Below, piece after piece: positions 1-8,578 of a DNA stretch of 64,000 bases; position 1 is the stretch's first letter, and each line of letters starts with the position of its first letter. This DNA comes from Burkholderia cenocepacia (GTDB lineage Bacteria > Pseudomonadota > Gammaproteobacteria > Burkholderiales > Burkholderiaceae): NCBI RefSeq assembly GCF_014211915.1, contig NZ_CP060040.1, forward strand, positions 2,046,001-2,110,000, read 5' to 3'. The notes under the pieces were generated by a model, which searched no databases, was not told where the DNA came from, and saw only the letters and a list, made by a program, of their open reading frames with translations. The position numbers were made by a program, and so were the translations under genes.

Positions 1-699
1 GACGACCGGCTGTCGCTCGCCGAGTTGTCGCGCCGCACCGGGCTGTACAAGAGCACGGTCCTGCGCCTGCTCGCCGCGCTCGAGCATGGCGGATTCATGC
101 GCAAGCTCGACGACGGCCAGTACGCGGTCGGGCACGAGCCGTTGCGGCTCGCCGCGCTGTACCAGCGTTCGTTCCGCGTCGGCCCGGTGGTCGAGCCGCT
201 CCTCGAGACGCTGAGCCGCGAACTCGGGGAAACGGCGTCGTTCTACGTGCGCCAGGGCGACATGCGCTCCGTGCTGTATCGCGTCGAGCCCGCGCGGGCG
301 GTGCGCGTGTCGATCCGGGTCGGCGAGGAGTTTCCGGTCGGCCAAGGCGCATCGGGCAAGGTGCTGCTGGCCTTCACCGACACGCACGACGCCCGCTGGA
401 ACGACGTGCGCGAACAGCTGTGGGCCGCGTCGTACGGCGAGCGCGACCCGGAAACGGCGTCGGCGTCCGTGCCCGTGTTCGGCGCGGCCGGCGAATGCGT
501 CGGTGCGCTGACGGTGTCGGGCCCGAAATCGCGGCTCGCCGCCGTGCCGGCGATGACGGCGGCGCTCGCGATGCTGCTGCCGCTCGCGCAGAAGGCGACC
601 GTCGCACTCGGCGGCGCGGGCGCCCGCTACGACGCGCCGGCCGTGCGCGACAGTCTCGCGCGGCTCGCATCGTCAGCGGACGACGCTGCCCGGTCGTAG
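1..699 (+). CDS. IclR family transcriptional regulator (5' end outside window)
   Basis: Open from the first base of the window, so the true start lies upstream. The visible 232 residues begin inside the winged helix-turn-helix (LAELSRRTGLYKSTVLRLL, recognition helix) and continue into the IclR effector-binding domain (ETASFYVRQGD, then VGQGASGKVLLAF, the typical substrate-pocket region). IclR proteins are dimeric repressors or activators, usually of nearby catabolic genes. It precedes the isomerase gene by 145 bp on the same strand. The effector cannot be deduced. The domain order and the family call are clear; only the N-terminal 20-30 residues are missing. Confidence 0.9.
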   Translation, partial: DDRLSLAELSRRTGLYKSTVLRLLAALEHGGFMRKLDDGQYAVGHEPLRLAALYQRSFRVGPVVEPLLETLSRELGETASFYVRQGDMRSVLYRVEPARAVRVSIRVGEEFPVGQGASGKVLLAFTDTHDARWNDVREQLWAASYGERDPETASASVPVFGAAGECVGALTVSGPKSRLAAVPAMTAALAMLLPLAQKATVALGGAGARYDAPAVRDSLARLASSADDAARS

Positions 700-844
700 G
701 GAACAGGTTGCGGGCGGCACGCGATACGGCAGCGCGAAAAGCCGCCGCATGCGACACTGGCCGCCGATGCACGCAGCGCGCTGTTTGCCGGCGACGCACC
801 GAACGTGCAACCGTCAACCGGACCCGCCCGAGGAGACACCCGCG

Positions 845-1483
845 ATGAACGCCGCGCGCACCGCCAGCTGGTATTTCGATTTCGTTTCGCCGTTCGCCTA
901 CCTGCAACAGGAACAGTTCGACCGGTTGCCGCCCGCCGCCGCGTTCGAGCCGCGGCCGATCGTGCTCGGTGCGCTGCTCGCGCACTGGGGCCAGAAAGCG
1001 CCGGCAGAGATCGCGGCCAAGCGAGTGTTCACCTATCGGCATGCGCAATACCGCGCGGACAAGCTCGGCATTGCGTTCCGGATGCCGCCCTCGCACCCGT
1101 TCAATCCGATCAAGCCGCTGCGCCTCGCGATCGCGATGGGCAGCTCGCGCGACGCGATCCGGCGGATCTTCCGGCATATCTGGCGCGACGGTCAGGACGT
1201 ATCGACGCCGGCAGGCTTCGCCGCCCTGTGCGAAGCCGTCGGCTTTCCGGAGGGCGTGGCGGCCGTCGAAGCCCAGCCGGTGAAGGACGCGCTGCGCGCG
1301 AACACGGATCGCGCGATCGCCGAGAACGTATTCGGCGTGCCGACTTTCGTGCTCGACGGCGACCTGTTCTGGGGCGAGGACGCGACCGACATGTTCGTCG
1401 ACTGCGCGACGTCGCGCGCGTGGCTCGACTCGCCCGAAGTGCGCCGCATCAGCACGCTGCCCGAAGGCGTCCGGCGAGGCTGA
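845..1483 (+). CDS. 2-hydroxychromene-2-carboxylate isomerase (DsbA-like fold)
   Basis: 212-residue protein of the HCCA isomerase/GST-kappa group. The N-terminus has SWYFDFVSPFAYL, with the Ser of the DFxSP motif serving as catalytic residue in the family, and FGVPTFVLDGDLFWGEDA near the C-terminus is the conserved cis-Pro/FWG region. HCCA isomerase uses glutathione in naphthalene-type aromatic degradation, but many genomic homologues have unknown substrates and no other aromatic pathway gene is adjacent. The ATG at 845 was chosen because GGAGA lies about 10 bases upstream; the upstream in-frame ATG at 749 would add 32 unconserved residues. Confidence 0.85.
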   Translation: MNAARTASWYFDFVSPFAYLQQEQFDRLPPAAAFEPRPIVLGALLAHWGQKAPAEIAAKRVFTYRHAQYRADKLGIAFRMPPSHPFNPIKPLRLAIAMGSSRDAIRRIFRHIWRDGQDVSTPAGFAALCEAVGFPEGVAAVEAQPVKDALRANTDRAIAENVFGVPTFVLDGDLFWGEDATDMFVDCATSRAWLDSPEVRRISTLPEGVRRG

Positions 1484-1512
1484 CCGCGAGCCGCCGCCGG
1501 GCACCACCCGCT

Positions 1513-2496
1513 TCAGCCGTCGCGCCCTTCGACGAGCGCCGGCACGGCCTCCCGCATCATCGCGGCGAACCGCACGAGCCGCGACGGATAGAACTGCGCA
1601 TGCGGATAAGTGAGGTAGACCGGTAGCGGCGCGGCCTGCCACTCCGGCGCGAGGTGCACGAGATCGCCGCGCGCGAGATCGTCGGCCAGCATCCACGACG
1701 ACCCGACGCACGCGCCGACGCCCAGCAGCGCCGCGCTGCGCAGCGCATACAGGTTCGCGGTCGTGATGCGCGGGCGGATCGCGATGCGCCGCGTGTCGCC
1801 GCTGGCGGCATGCGTCAGCGCGAGCTCCGTGCGGTAGTACGTGCGCAACGCGAGCCACGGCAGCGCGGCGAGCGCGTCCGGATCGGCCGGCACGTCGGCG
1901 CCGTTCAGCACCGACGGCGCGGCGACCACGAAACGCGGCACCTTCGTCAGCCGGATCGCGACCACGCCCGGATCGGTCGGCTCGCCGACCTGGATCGCGC
2001 AATCGATGCCGCTGCCGACGAAATCGCGCACCTCGTCCTGCAGCAGCCACTCGACCGACACACGCGGGTAGTCGCGCAGGAATTGCGCGAGCGGCGCAAC
2101 GAAACGCTGCTGCCCGAACGCGTGCGGCACCGCGACGCGCAGCAGCCCGTCCGGCTCCTCCTGCGCGCCGCGCAAATCGGCCTCGAACGCCGCCCAGCTC
2201 GCCAGCAGCTCCTTCGCCTGCTTGAAGCACCGCTCGCCGTCGACGGTCAGCCGCATCGTATGGGTCGTGCGTTGCAGCAGCCGCATGCCGAGCGAATTTT
2301 CCAGCGCCTGCAGCCGCCGGCTGATGGTCGGCTGCGTCGTATGCAGTTGCACGGCGGCCGCCGACAGGCTGCCGGCCTCGACTATGCGCACGAAGGTTTC
2401 CATCAGCTCGAAACGATAGCCGGCGCCGTCCACCGGCACCGCCTGGATGCGCCGAGACCCGCCACCAGCAGGAGAAGGAGAGGATTTTTCGGTCAT
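1513..2496 (-). CDS. LysR family transcriptional regulator
   Basis: The helix-turn-helix is near residues 38-80 (METFVRIVEAGSLSAAAVQL, then TTQPTISRRLQALE) and is followed by a LysR substrate-binding domain with a C-terminal half of the SAL/CrgA type. Residues 1-30 (Ser/Pro/Gly-rich) precede the usual LysR Met; an internal start at METF is possible, and an upstream start at 2532 seems less likely. The gene is divergent from an MFS transporter with about 100 bp between starts, so control of that transporter is the natural inference. The inducer is unknown. Confidence 0.88.
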   Translation of the reverse strand: MTEKSSPSPAGGGSRRIQAVPVDGAGYRFELMETFVRIVEAGSLSAAAVQLHTTQPTISRRLQALENSLGMRLLQRTTHTMRLTVDGERCFKQAKELLASWAAFEADLRGAQEEPDGLLRVAVPHAFGQQRFVAPLAQFLRDYPRVSVEWLLQDEVRDFVGSGIDCAIQVGEPTDPGVVAIRLTKVPRFVVAAPSVLNGADVPADPDALAALPWLALRTYYRTELALTHAASGDTRRIAIRPRITTANLYALRSAALLGVGACVGSSWMLADDLARGDLVHLAPEWQAAPLPVYLTYPHAQFYPSRLVRFAAMMREAVPALVEGRDG

Positions 2497-2597
2497 TCGT
2501 GGAGCGTATAACAAATCTGCGCGGGGTGGCACTACCGTCGCCGGCCGCGTACCGCCACACTCGCGTCCATCCCATTCTTCCAGCGAGGATGTCCGCG

Positions 2598-3836
2598 ATG
2601 TCCACCCCGACCCGTCTCGACGCCGCGCCCCGCGCGGCGCACGCCCCGGCCCGTCCGGCCGCGGCCGCCCATTCGATGCCCGATCGCCGGCTCGTGCTGC
2701 TGCTCGCGGCCGCCGCCGGCCTCGGCGTCGCCCCGCTCTACTACGCGCAGCCGATGCTCGGCGCGCTCGCGCCCGATCTCGGCGCGTCGGCGCGGGCGAT
2801 CGGCTTCGTGCCGACGCTCACGCAGCTCGGCTATGCGCTCGGCATCCTGCTGCTCGCGCCGCTCGGCGACCGCTTCGACCGGCGCCGCGTGATCGTGACC
2901 AAGGCCGCCGCGCTGGTCGTCGCGCTGCTGCTGGCGTCGATCGCGCCGTCGCTCGGGCTGCTGCTCGCGGCGAGCTTCGCGATCGGCCTCGCCGCGACGA
3001 TGGCGCAGGACGTCGTGCCGGCCGCCGCGACGCTCGCGCACGACGCGCATCGCGGCCGGATCGTCGGCACGGTGATGACGGGGTTGCTGCTCGGCATCCT
3101 GCTGTCGCGCGTCGTGGCCGGATTCGTCGCCGAGACGGCCGGCTGGCGCGCGATGTTCGCGCTCGCGGCCGCCAGCGTCGCCGTGATCGGCGCCGTGGCC
3201 GCGCGCGGGTTGCCGCGCTTCGAGCCGACCACGCGGCTGCCGTATCGCGCGCTGATCGGCTCGCTCGGCGCGCTGTGGCGCGCGCATTCGGCACTGCGCC
3301 GCGCCGCGCTCGCGCAGGGGCTGCTGGCCGTCGGGTTCAGCGCGTTCTGGTCGACGCTCGCGGTGATGCTGCACGGCGCGCCGTTCCACCTCGGCAGCGC
3401 GGCCGCCGGCGCCTTCGGTCTTGCGGGCGCCGCCGGCGCGCTGGCCGCGCCGGTCGCCGGGCGCCTGGCCGACCATCACGGCCCGGAGCGCGTCACGCGC
3501 ATCGGGATCGGCATCGCGACGCTGTCGTTCGCATCGATGGCCGCTGCGCCGCTGATGTCGCCGCATGCGCAGCTCGTGCTGCTCGCGGTCGCGACGATCG
3601 GCTTCGATCTCGGCGTGCAGGCAACGCTGATCGCGCACCAGTCGATCGTCTACCGGATCGATCCCGCGTCGCGCAGCCGCCTCAACGCTGTGCTGTTCGT
3701 CGGCATGTTCATCGGGATGGCGGCCGGCGCCGCGATCGGCAGTTTGTTGCTCGCGCAACTGGGCTGGAATGCGGTGACCGCACTGGCCGTCGCGACGTCG
3801 CTGGCCGCGCTCGCCGTGCGGGTGTGGCGCAACTGA
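2598..3836 (+). CDS. MFS transporter (drug/sugar efflux type)
   Basis: 412-residue polytopic membrane protein with about 12 hydrophobic segments. The loop between segments 2 and 3 carries GDRFDRRRVI, the MFS motif A signature. The N-terminal Ala/Pro-rich tail of about 30 residues is cytoplasmic. It resembles the YnfM/DHA1-like proton-coupled exporters, but the substrate is unknown. The ATG at 2598 is preferred because GCGAGG lies 8-9 bases before it; the ATG at 2589 overlaps that Shine-Dalgarno. It is divergent from the LysR gene and followed directly by a strong rho-independent terminator, so it is probably a single-gene transcript. Confidence 0.88.
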   Translation: MSTPTRLDAAPRAAHAPARPAAAAHSMPDRRLVLLLAAAAGLGVAPLYYAQPMLGALAPDLGASARAIGFVPTLTQLGYALGILLLAPLGDRFDRRRVIVTKAAALVVALLLASIAPSLGLLLAASFAIGLAATMAQDVVPAAATLAHDAHRGRIVGTVMTGLLLGILLSRVVAGFVAETAGWRAMFALAAASVAVIGAVAARGLPRFEPTTRLPYRALIGSLGALWRAHSALRRAALAQGLLAVGFSAFWSTLAVMLHGAPFHLGSAAAGAFGLAGAAGALAAPVAGRLADHHGPERVTRIGIGIATLSFASMAAAPLMSPHAQLVLLAVATIGFDLGVQATLIAHQSIVYRIDPASRSRLNAVLFVGMFIGMAAGAAIGSLLLAQLGWNAVTALAVATSLAALAVRVWRN

Positions 3837-3859
3837 AGTCGGGCATCGCGTCACGCCGG

Positions 3860-3892
3860 CGGGTAAGCCCATGAGGCTTGCCCGTTTTTTTT
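3860..3892 (+). terminator. rho-independent terminator after the MFS gene
   Basis: A 10-bp stem CGGGTAAGCC / GGCTTGCCCG (one G-T pair) with a 5-base loop is followed by eight T residues. It ends the transcript of the upstream MFS gene. Confidence 0.92.
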
Positions 3893-4253
3893 ATCGGTGC
3901 GCGTGACGCTGCGCCGCCCGACAGATTCGCGCCGCGCCGGCACGGCAATCGTTCATCCGGCGCAAGGTCCGCGGCGGCATACCGAATTGTCCAGTTCACC
4001 CAAATATTTTTCCGCCGGCCATGCCCACCCGCACGCAAACGTCGGACGATTCGGCCTTGCCGCGCCGCACGGCGCGCCCCCATCCGGCCCCACCACCCAG
4101 CTCCGCTTCATCAGGGGAATCCCGGTATTTTTTCGCATTTTCTTCGAAATAACGGGTGACATACTTGCCCCCCATTGCGCTCCGTGCGAGCGCGCTTTCC
4201 GATCCAGCCGGCCGCCTGTCATGCGCTGCGCGTCCGTCCGGGTCGCACAGGAC
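3893..4253. other. intergenic region, no gene recognised
   Basis: About 360 bp between the terminator and the PAP2 gene. Short open frames exist on both strands but show no family resemblance. The part nearest the PAP2 start is relatively AT-rich (around 4005 and 4125-4160) and probably carries its promoter, though no convincing -35/-10 pair was identified. Confidence 0.5.
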
Positions 4254-4946
4254 ATGAACGATTTCGACACCACGATCCAGGTCTTCCTCACTCACGTGAC
4301 GTTCGGCCCACTGATGAATCACGCAATCCGCGTGATCGCGGGCCTCTACACGTTCAAGGGCTTCGTGCTCATTCCCGTACTGTGCTGGCTGTGGTTCCAG
4401 CCCGGCCCGACCCGCGAGCGACAACGCGAGCTGGTCGTCGCCACCGTCGCGAGCGGGCTCATCGCGCTCGCCGTCGGCCGCGTGCTGGCGCAGGTGCTGC
4501 CATTCCGCGTGCGGCCGATCTACAACCCCGACCTGCACCTGCACTTTCCGTCGGCCGGATTGCGTGCGGCGACGCTGCAGACCTGGAGTTCGTTTCCGAG
4601 CGATCACGCGATGCTGTGGATGGCGATCGCGACCGGCATCTTCATCATCGCGCGCCGCGTCGGCATCGTCGCGCTGCTGTATTCGGCCGTGTTCATCTGC
4701 CTGCCGCGCGCGTATCTCGGCTTTCACTATCCGACCGACCTGATCGCGGGCGCGGCGATCGGCATCGCGATCGCGTGGCTGCTGACGCGCGACGCGATCC
4801 GCTCGCGCTTCGCGCCGCAGGTGCTGGAGATGATCCGGCGCTTCCCCGCGCCGGCCTATACGCTCGCGTTCCTGCTGTGCTTCGAGTTGATCACGCAGTT
4901 CGACGAACTGCTGACGCTCGCGCAGTCGGCCACGCGCACGATGTGA
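4254..4946 (+). CDS. PAP2-family phosphatase, undecaprenyl-diphosphatase-like
   Basis: 230-residue integral membrane protein with five or six transmembrane segments. The three PAP2 phosphatase motifs are visible: the first around LPFRVRPIYNP, the second SFPSDHA (catalytic His of the PSGH-like motif), and the third RAYLGFHYPTD with the second catalytic His. The family dephosphorylates lipid phosphates such as undecaprenyl pyrophosphate or phosphatidic acid at the periplasmic face. The ATG at 4254 is chosen for the conserved N-terminus MNDFDTTIQVF; an in-frame ATG at 4221 is also possible. No linked cell-envelope operon is present, so the exact lipid substrate is open. Confidence 0.85.
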   Translation: MNDFDTTIQVFLTHVTFGPLMNHAIRVIAGLYTFKGFVLIPVLCWLWFQPGPTRERQRELVVATVASGLIALAVGRVLAQVLPFRVRPIYNPDLHLHFPSAGLRAATLQTWSSFPSDHAMLWMAIATGIFIIARRVGIVALLYSAVFICLPRAYLGFHYPTDLIAGAAIGIAIAWLLTRDAIRSRFAPQVLEMIRRFPAPAYTLAFLLCFELITQFDELLTLAQSATRTM

Positions 4947-5047
4947 CGGCCACCGCGCGATGCTGCCGCTGCTGCTGTCGTTCCGTCGCCCAGGCGCGCG
5001 CTGCCGGCCATGCGCGGCAGCGGCACGCTGTGCGACGGCCGCGCCCG

Positions 5048-5707
5048 TCAGTCGCGATCGGGCGCGCCGAGCGGAAAGAACGAGCGATACGGCCGTGCCT
5101 CGTCGACCGCGCGCGCAAACGACGGCCGCGCGAGCAGACGCTTGCGGTACGCGATCACGTTCGCGAACGCCGGATCGATCCGGTGCGTCCAGTCCGCATA
5201 GAACAGGAACGGCGCCGCGCCGCAATCGGCGAGGCTGAAACGATCGCCGGCCGCCCATTCGCGATCGGCCATCGTCTTGTCGAGCCACGCATACGACGTG
5301 TCGAGCATCGCACGCGCATCGGCCACCCCGCGCGCATCGCGCTCGGCTTCGGGCCGCAGCGCATCGAACACGACCTTCTGCTGCGGCGTCGCCACGTAGT
5401 TGTCGAAGAAGCGGTCCATCGTGCGCACCTCGAGCGCGGCGCGGGGATCGTCGGGCAGCAAACGCACGGGGCCCGGATGGGCGAGACCGAGATACTCGAT
5501 GATGATCGTCGCCTCGATCACCGTGCGGCCAGCATCGACGAGCACCGGGAAGCGCTTCAGCGGCCACAGCGCGGTCAGTTCCTGCATCGGCTTCGGATCG
5601 TCGTGCGCGAGCACGCGATACTCGAACGGCGTGCCGTTCTCGTACAGCGCGGTCAGCACCTTCTGGCAGTAGGACGAAAAGGGATGGGCGTAAAGCGTCG
5701 GCATCAT
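5048..5707 (-). CDS. glutathione S-transferase family protein
   Basis: 219-residue two-domain GST. The N-terminal thioredoxin-like domain starts TLYAHPFSSYCQKVLTALYE and contains KRFPVLVDAG with the cis-Pro and VIEATIIIEYL (the SNAIL/TRY-like glutathione-binding segment). The helical C-terminal domain includes FSLADCGAAPFLFY. The start at 5707 (MMPTLYAHP) follows GAGAGA on the minus strand; residues upstream in frame are unconserved. The physiological substrate is unknown. Confidence 0.9.
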   Translation of the reverse strand: MMPTLYAHPFSSYCQKVLTALYENGTPFEYRVLAHDDPKPMQELTALWPLKRFPVLVDAGRTVIEATIIIEYLGLAHPGPVRLLPDDPRAALEVRTMDRFFDNYVATPQQKVVFDALRPEAERDARGVADARAMLDTSYAWLDKTMADREWAAGDRFSLADCGAAPFLFYADWTHRIDPAFANVIAYRKRLLARPSFARAVDEARPYRSFFPLGAPDRD

Positions 5708-5833
5708 CGTGGGGTCTCTCTGGGTTTCGGCGCCACGTCGTGCGGCGCCACGTGATCGGATACCTAGACGACGAACGGCGCCCGGCCGTTTCGACATCGG
5801 TCCGGCATTTTTTTCGAGGGACTGCCTCGGCCG

Positions 5834-6904
5834 CTACGATCGGCCGTCCATCACGACGCGCCCTTCGGCGCGCCAGCGCAGCATCCCGCCGCCGAGATTC
5901 GCGACCGCGTCGAAGCCGGCCTTCTTCAGGATCACCGTCGCCTGAGCGGAGCGCCCGCCGGCCCGGCACACGGTCACCACCGGCCGGTCGTGCGCGATTT
6001 CACCGGTGCGCGCGGCCAGTTCGCCGAGCGGGATCGGCGTCGCGCCGGGCAGATGGCCGAGCGGGCCCGCAAATTCGTCCGGCTCGCGCACGTCGACGAC
6101 CTGCACCGCCGGCAGATGATCCTCGAGCCATTGCGGATCGATTTCCCAGAAGCCGGCGAACGTATAGACGAGCGGCGCCCAGTCTGCGGTCGCCTGCGCA
6201 TCGGGTGCGTTCGCGGCGACGCCGCACTGCAGGTTCGCCGGCACCGCGACGTCAATCTGGCGCGGATGCGCGAGCCCGAGGTTGCGCATGTAGCCCGCGA
6301 AATCGTCTTCGCTGAGATCGCCGCCGAGACGCGGGTTGAAGCGCCGCTCCTCGCCGACGCTCGTCACCGTGAGCCCGCGATAGTCGTGCGCGGGATACAG
6401 CAGGCACGCGGCCGGCAGCGTGAAGAGCCGGCCGTGCACCGCGCGATACAGCGCGCGCGGGTCGCCCTGCTGGAAGTCGGTGCGGCCGGTGCCGCGGATC
6501 AGCAGGCAATCGCCGGTGAACGCCATCGATTCGTCGTCGAGCACGAGGCTGATGCAGCCGCTCGTGTGGCCAGGCGTCGCGCGCACGGTCAGGTAGCGCG
6601 GGCCGAACGCGCAGCGATCGCCGTCGTTCAGGTAGCGGTCGGCGCCGTGCGCGCCGCTCGCGGCCGAAATCACGATCGCGCTGCCGGTGCGCTGCTTCAG
6701 CAGCCACGCGCCCGTCACGTGATCGGCATGCACGTGCGTATCGACGGTCGCGACGAGCCGCAATCCGAGTTCGTCGAGCAGTGCCGCGTCGCGACGCACC
6801 TGCTCGAACACGGGATCGATCAGCAGCGCCTCGCGCGATGCGCGGTCGGCGAGCAGATACGTGTATGTCGACGATTGCGGATCGAAAAGTTGCCGGAAGA
6901 TCAT
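5834..6904 (-). CDS. persulfide dioxygenase-rhodanese fusion (ETHE1-like MBL fold)
   Basis: 356 residues. Residues 1-240 are a metallo-beta-lactamase fold of the ETHE1 type: HVHADHVTG (HxHxDH), TPGHTSG, FTGDCLLIRGTGRTDF and YPAHDYRG supply the ligands for the mononuclear iron. Residues 260-356 are a rhodanese domain with active-site loop CRAGGRSAQAT. ETHE1 enzymes oxidise glutathione persulfide to sulfite; a fused rhodanese can interconvert persulfide/sulfite and thiosulfate, as shown for PRF enzymes of Burkholderiaceae. It lies upstream of, and divergent from, an ArgP-like regulator, with 288 bp between them. It probably acts in cytoplasmic sulfide or cysteine detoxification. Confidence 0.92.
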   Translation of the reverse strand: MIFRQLFDPQSSTYTYLLADRASREALLIDPVFEQVRRDAALLDELGLRLVATVDTHVHADHVTGAWLLKQRTGSAIVISAASGAHGADRYLNDGDRCAFGPRYLTVRATPGHTSGCISLVLDDESMAFTGDCLLIRGTGRTDFQQGDPRALYRAVHGRLFTLPAACLLYPAHDYRGLTVTSVGEERRFNPRLGGDLSEDDFAGYMRNLGLAHPRQIDVAVPANLQCGVAANAPDAQATADWAPLVYTFAGFWEIDPQWLEDHLPAVQVVDVREPDEFAGPLGHLPGATPIPLGELAARTGEIAHDRPVVTVCRAGGRSAQATVILKKAGFDAVANLGGGMLRWRAEGRVVMDGRS

Positions 6905-7192
6905 TGCTCTGGTGCTCCGTCGCGGGTTCTTCAGTGAGGGGTAGTCTGATCGGCATACGGCATATCGTCGTCGGACACCGGCGTCGGCATGACGACCTCG
7001 CCGCCACGCGGGCGGCGTCGCGCACGTTCATATAGCGTAGATCAAAATGCCCGCGCCGCCGCGCATCCCCTACGCGGCAACCGATTCCAACGACGAAGCG
7101 CACCGCGGGACGATTCGCCGCGCCGGGACCGCATCGCACGCTGCCTTACACTACCGCCTGTTCTCGTTTCCGATCACAGGAATACTCCCGAC

Positions 7193-8098
7193 ATGTCGAT
7201 GACGATCGATCCGAAGCAGGCCGCCGCGCTGCTGGCCGTCGCCGACACCGGCAGCTTCGAGCAGGCGGCCGTGCGCCTGCACGTGACCGCGTCCGCCGTC
7301 ACGCAGCGGGTCCGCGCGCTGGAGGCGAGCCTCGGCACGCCGCTCGTCTTGCGCACGCGGCCGTGCCGCCCGACGGTGGCCGGGCAGCGTGTGCTGCAGC
7401 ACTTGCGCCGCGTCGCGCTGCTGCAGGCCGACTTGCAGAGCACGCTCGCGGCCGAGCGCGAATCGCCGATCTCGGTCACGATCGCGCTGAACGCCGACAG
7501 CCTCGGCACGTGGTTCCTGCCCGCGCTGACGTCGGTGCTCGCCGGCGAGCGAATCCTGTTCGAGCTGATCGTCGAGGATCAGGATCACACGTTCGCGCTG
7601 CTCGAAAGCGGGATGGCGGTCGGCTGCGTGACGACCGAGCCGAAGCCGATGCGCGGCTGCCTCGCGACGCCGCTCGGCACGATGCGCTACCGGCTGCTCG
7701 CGGCCGCCGCGTTCGCGGTGCGCTGGTTTCCGCGCGGGCTGAACCGCACGAGCGCGCGCCACGCGCCCGTCGTCGCGTATTCGCGGCGCGACACGCTGCA
7801 GTCGTCGTTCCTGAAGGAGAAGTTCGGGTTGCCGGACGGCGCGTACCCGTGCCACTACGTGCCGGGCACCCATTCGCACTTCGCGGCGGTGCGGCACGGG
7901 CTCGGCTACGCGATGGTGCCGGAGCCGCTGATCGGCACCGCGCCGCTCGACGCGCAGGGGCTCGTCGATCTCGCGCCCGCCCATCCGACCGACGTCACGC
8001 TGTACTGGCACGCGTGGACCGTGCAGTCGCCGACGATGGCGTCGCTGTCCGAACGGGTGGTCGAAGCGGCGCGGCGGTTGCTCGCACCGTTGCCGTAA
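7193..8098 (+). CDS. argP: LysR regulator, ArgP (IciA) family
   Basis: 301 residues. The N-terminal helix-turn-helix (ALLAVADTGSFEQAAVRLHV, then TASAVTQRVRALE) and the effector domain (FELIVEDQDHTFALLESG, later VPGTHSHFAAVRHGLGYAMVPE) match ArgP/IciA, which senses lysine and arginine and usually activates the argO/lysE exporter. No lysE-type exporter is adjacent in this window. The ATG at 7193 follows ACAGGA. The family assignment is firm; the name argP rests on similarity to the subfamily only. Confidence 0.85.
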   Translation: MSMTIDPKQAAALLAVADTGSFEQAAVRLHVTASAVTQRVRALEASLGTPLVLRTRPCRPTVAGQRVLQHLRRVALLQADLQSTLAAERESPISVTIALNADSLGTWFLPALTSVLAGERILFELIVEDQDHTFALLESGMAVGCVTTEPKPMRGCLATPLGTMRYRLLAAAAFAVRWFPRGLNRTSARHAPVVAYSRRDTLQSSFLKEKFGLPDGAYPCHYVPGTHSHFAAVRHGLGYAMVPEPLIGTAPLDAQGLVDLAPAHPTDVTLYWHAWTVQSPTMASLSERVVEAARRLLAPLP

Positions 8099-8261
8099 CG
8101 CGCCGGCAGCCGCGCCGGCGATCGACACGGCCGGCCGGCGCGGTACGCACTCCGACGAGAAAGTCGGCCGCGCCGCCTATACTTTTTCCATCGGCCTCGC
8201 GAACGCGCCGCGCGGCCGATCATCCCGATCCGGCCGTTCCCTTTCATGTGAGGAGAACATC

Positions 8262-8474
8262 ATGTCCCGCCGCTATATCGATTGCCGCGAGTTTCCCAGC
8301 GCGATGCATTGCTCGGTCGCGATTTCCGCCGACTCCGACAACGAACTGCTGGAGGCCGCCGTGCAACACGCGGTCTCGGTGCACCAGCACACCGACAGCG
8401 CCGAACTGCGCACGCAGCTGAAATCGCTGTTCCACGACGGCACGCCGCCCGCCGACACGCCGCGGCAGGCGTAA
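8262..8474 (+). CDS. DUF1059 family small protein
   Basis: 70 residues starting RRYIDCREFPSAMHCSVAIS, followed by a helical stretch DNELLEAAVQHAVSVHQH. This is the DUF1059 pattern, with two cysteines at residues 8 and 17. The function is unknown; the domain is small, soluble and cytoplasmic by composition. A strong GAGGAGA ribosome-binding site precedes the ATG. It appears monocistronic. Confidence 0.85.
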   Translation: MSRRYIDCREFPSAMHCSVAISADSDNELLEAAVQHAVSVHQHTDSAELRTQLKSLFHDGTPPADTPRQA

Positions 8475-8578
8475 TCCGCCGGCACGGCACCGATCGACCG
8501 ACGACGCGCCGCGTCAACCCTGCGCGTCTTGCGTCATGCCATGTCGCGCCGGCCCGTCGCCGGCCGGCGCATTCCGCT

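Noticed and set aside
374..2605. 743-residue minus-strand open frame
   Set aside because: It overlaps the isomerase and LysR genes out of frame and shows no domain structure.
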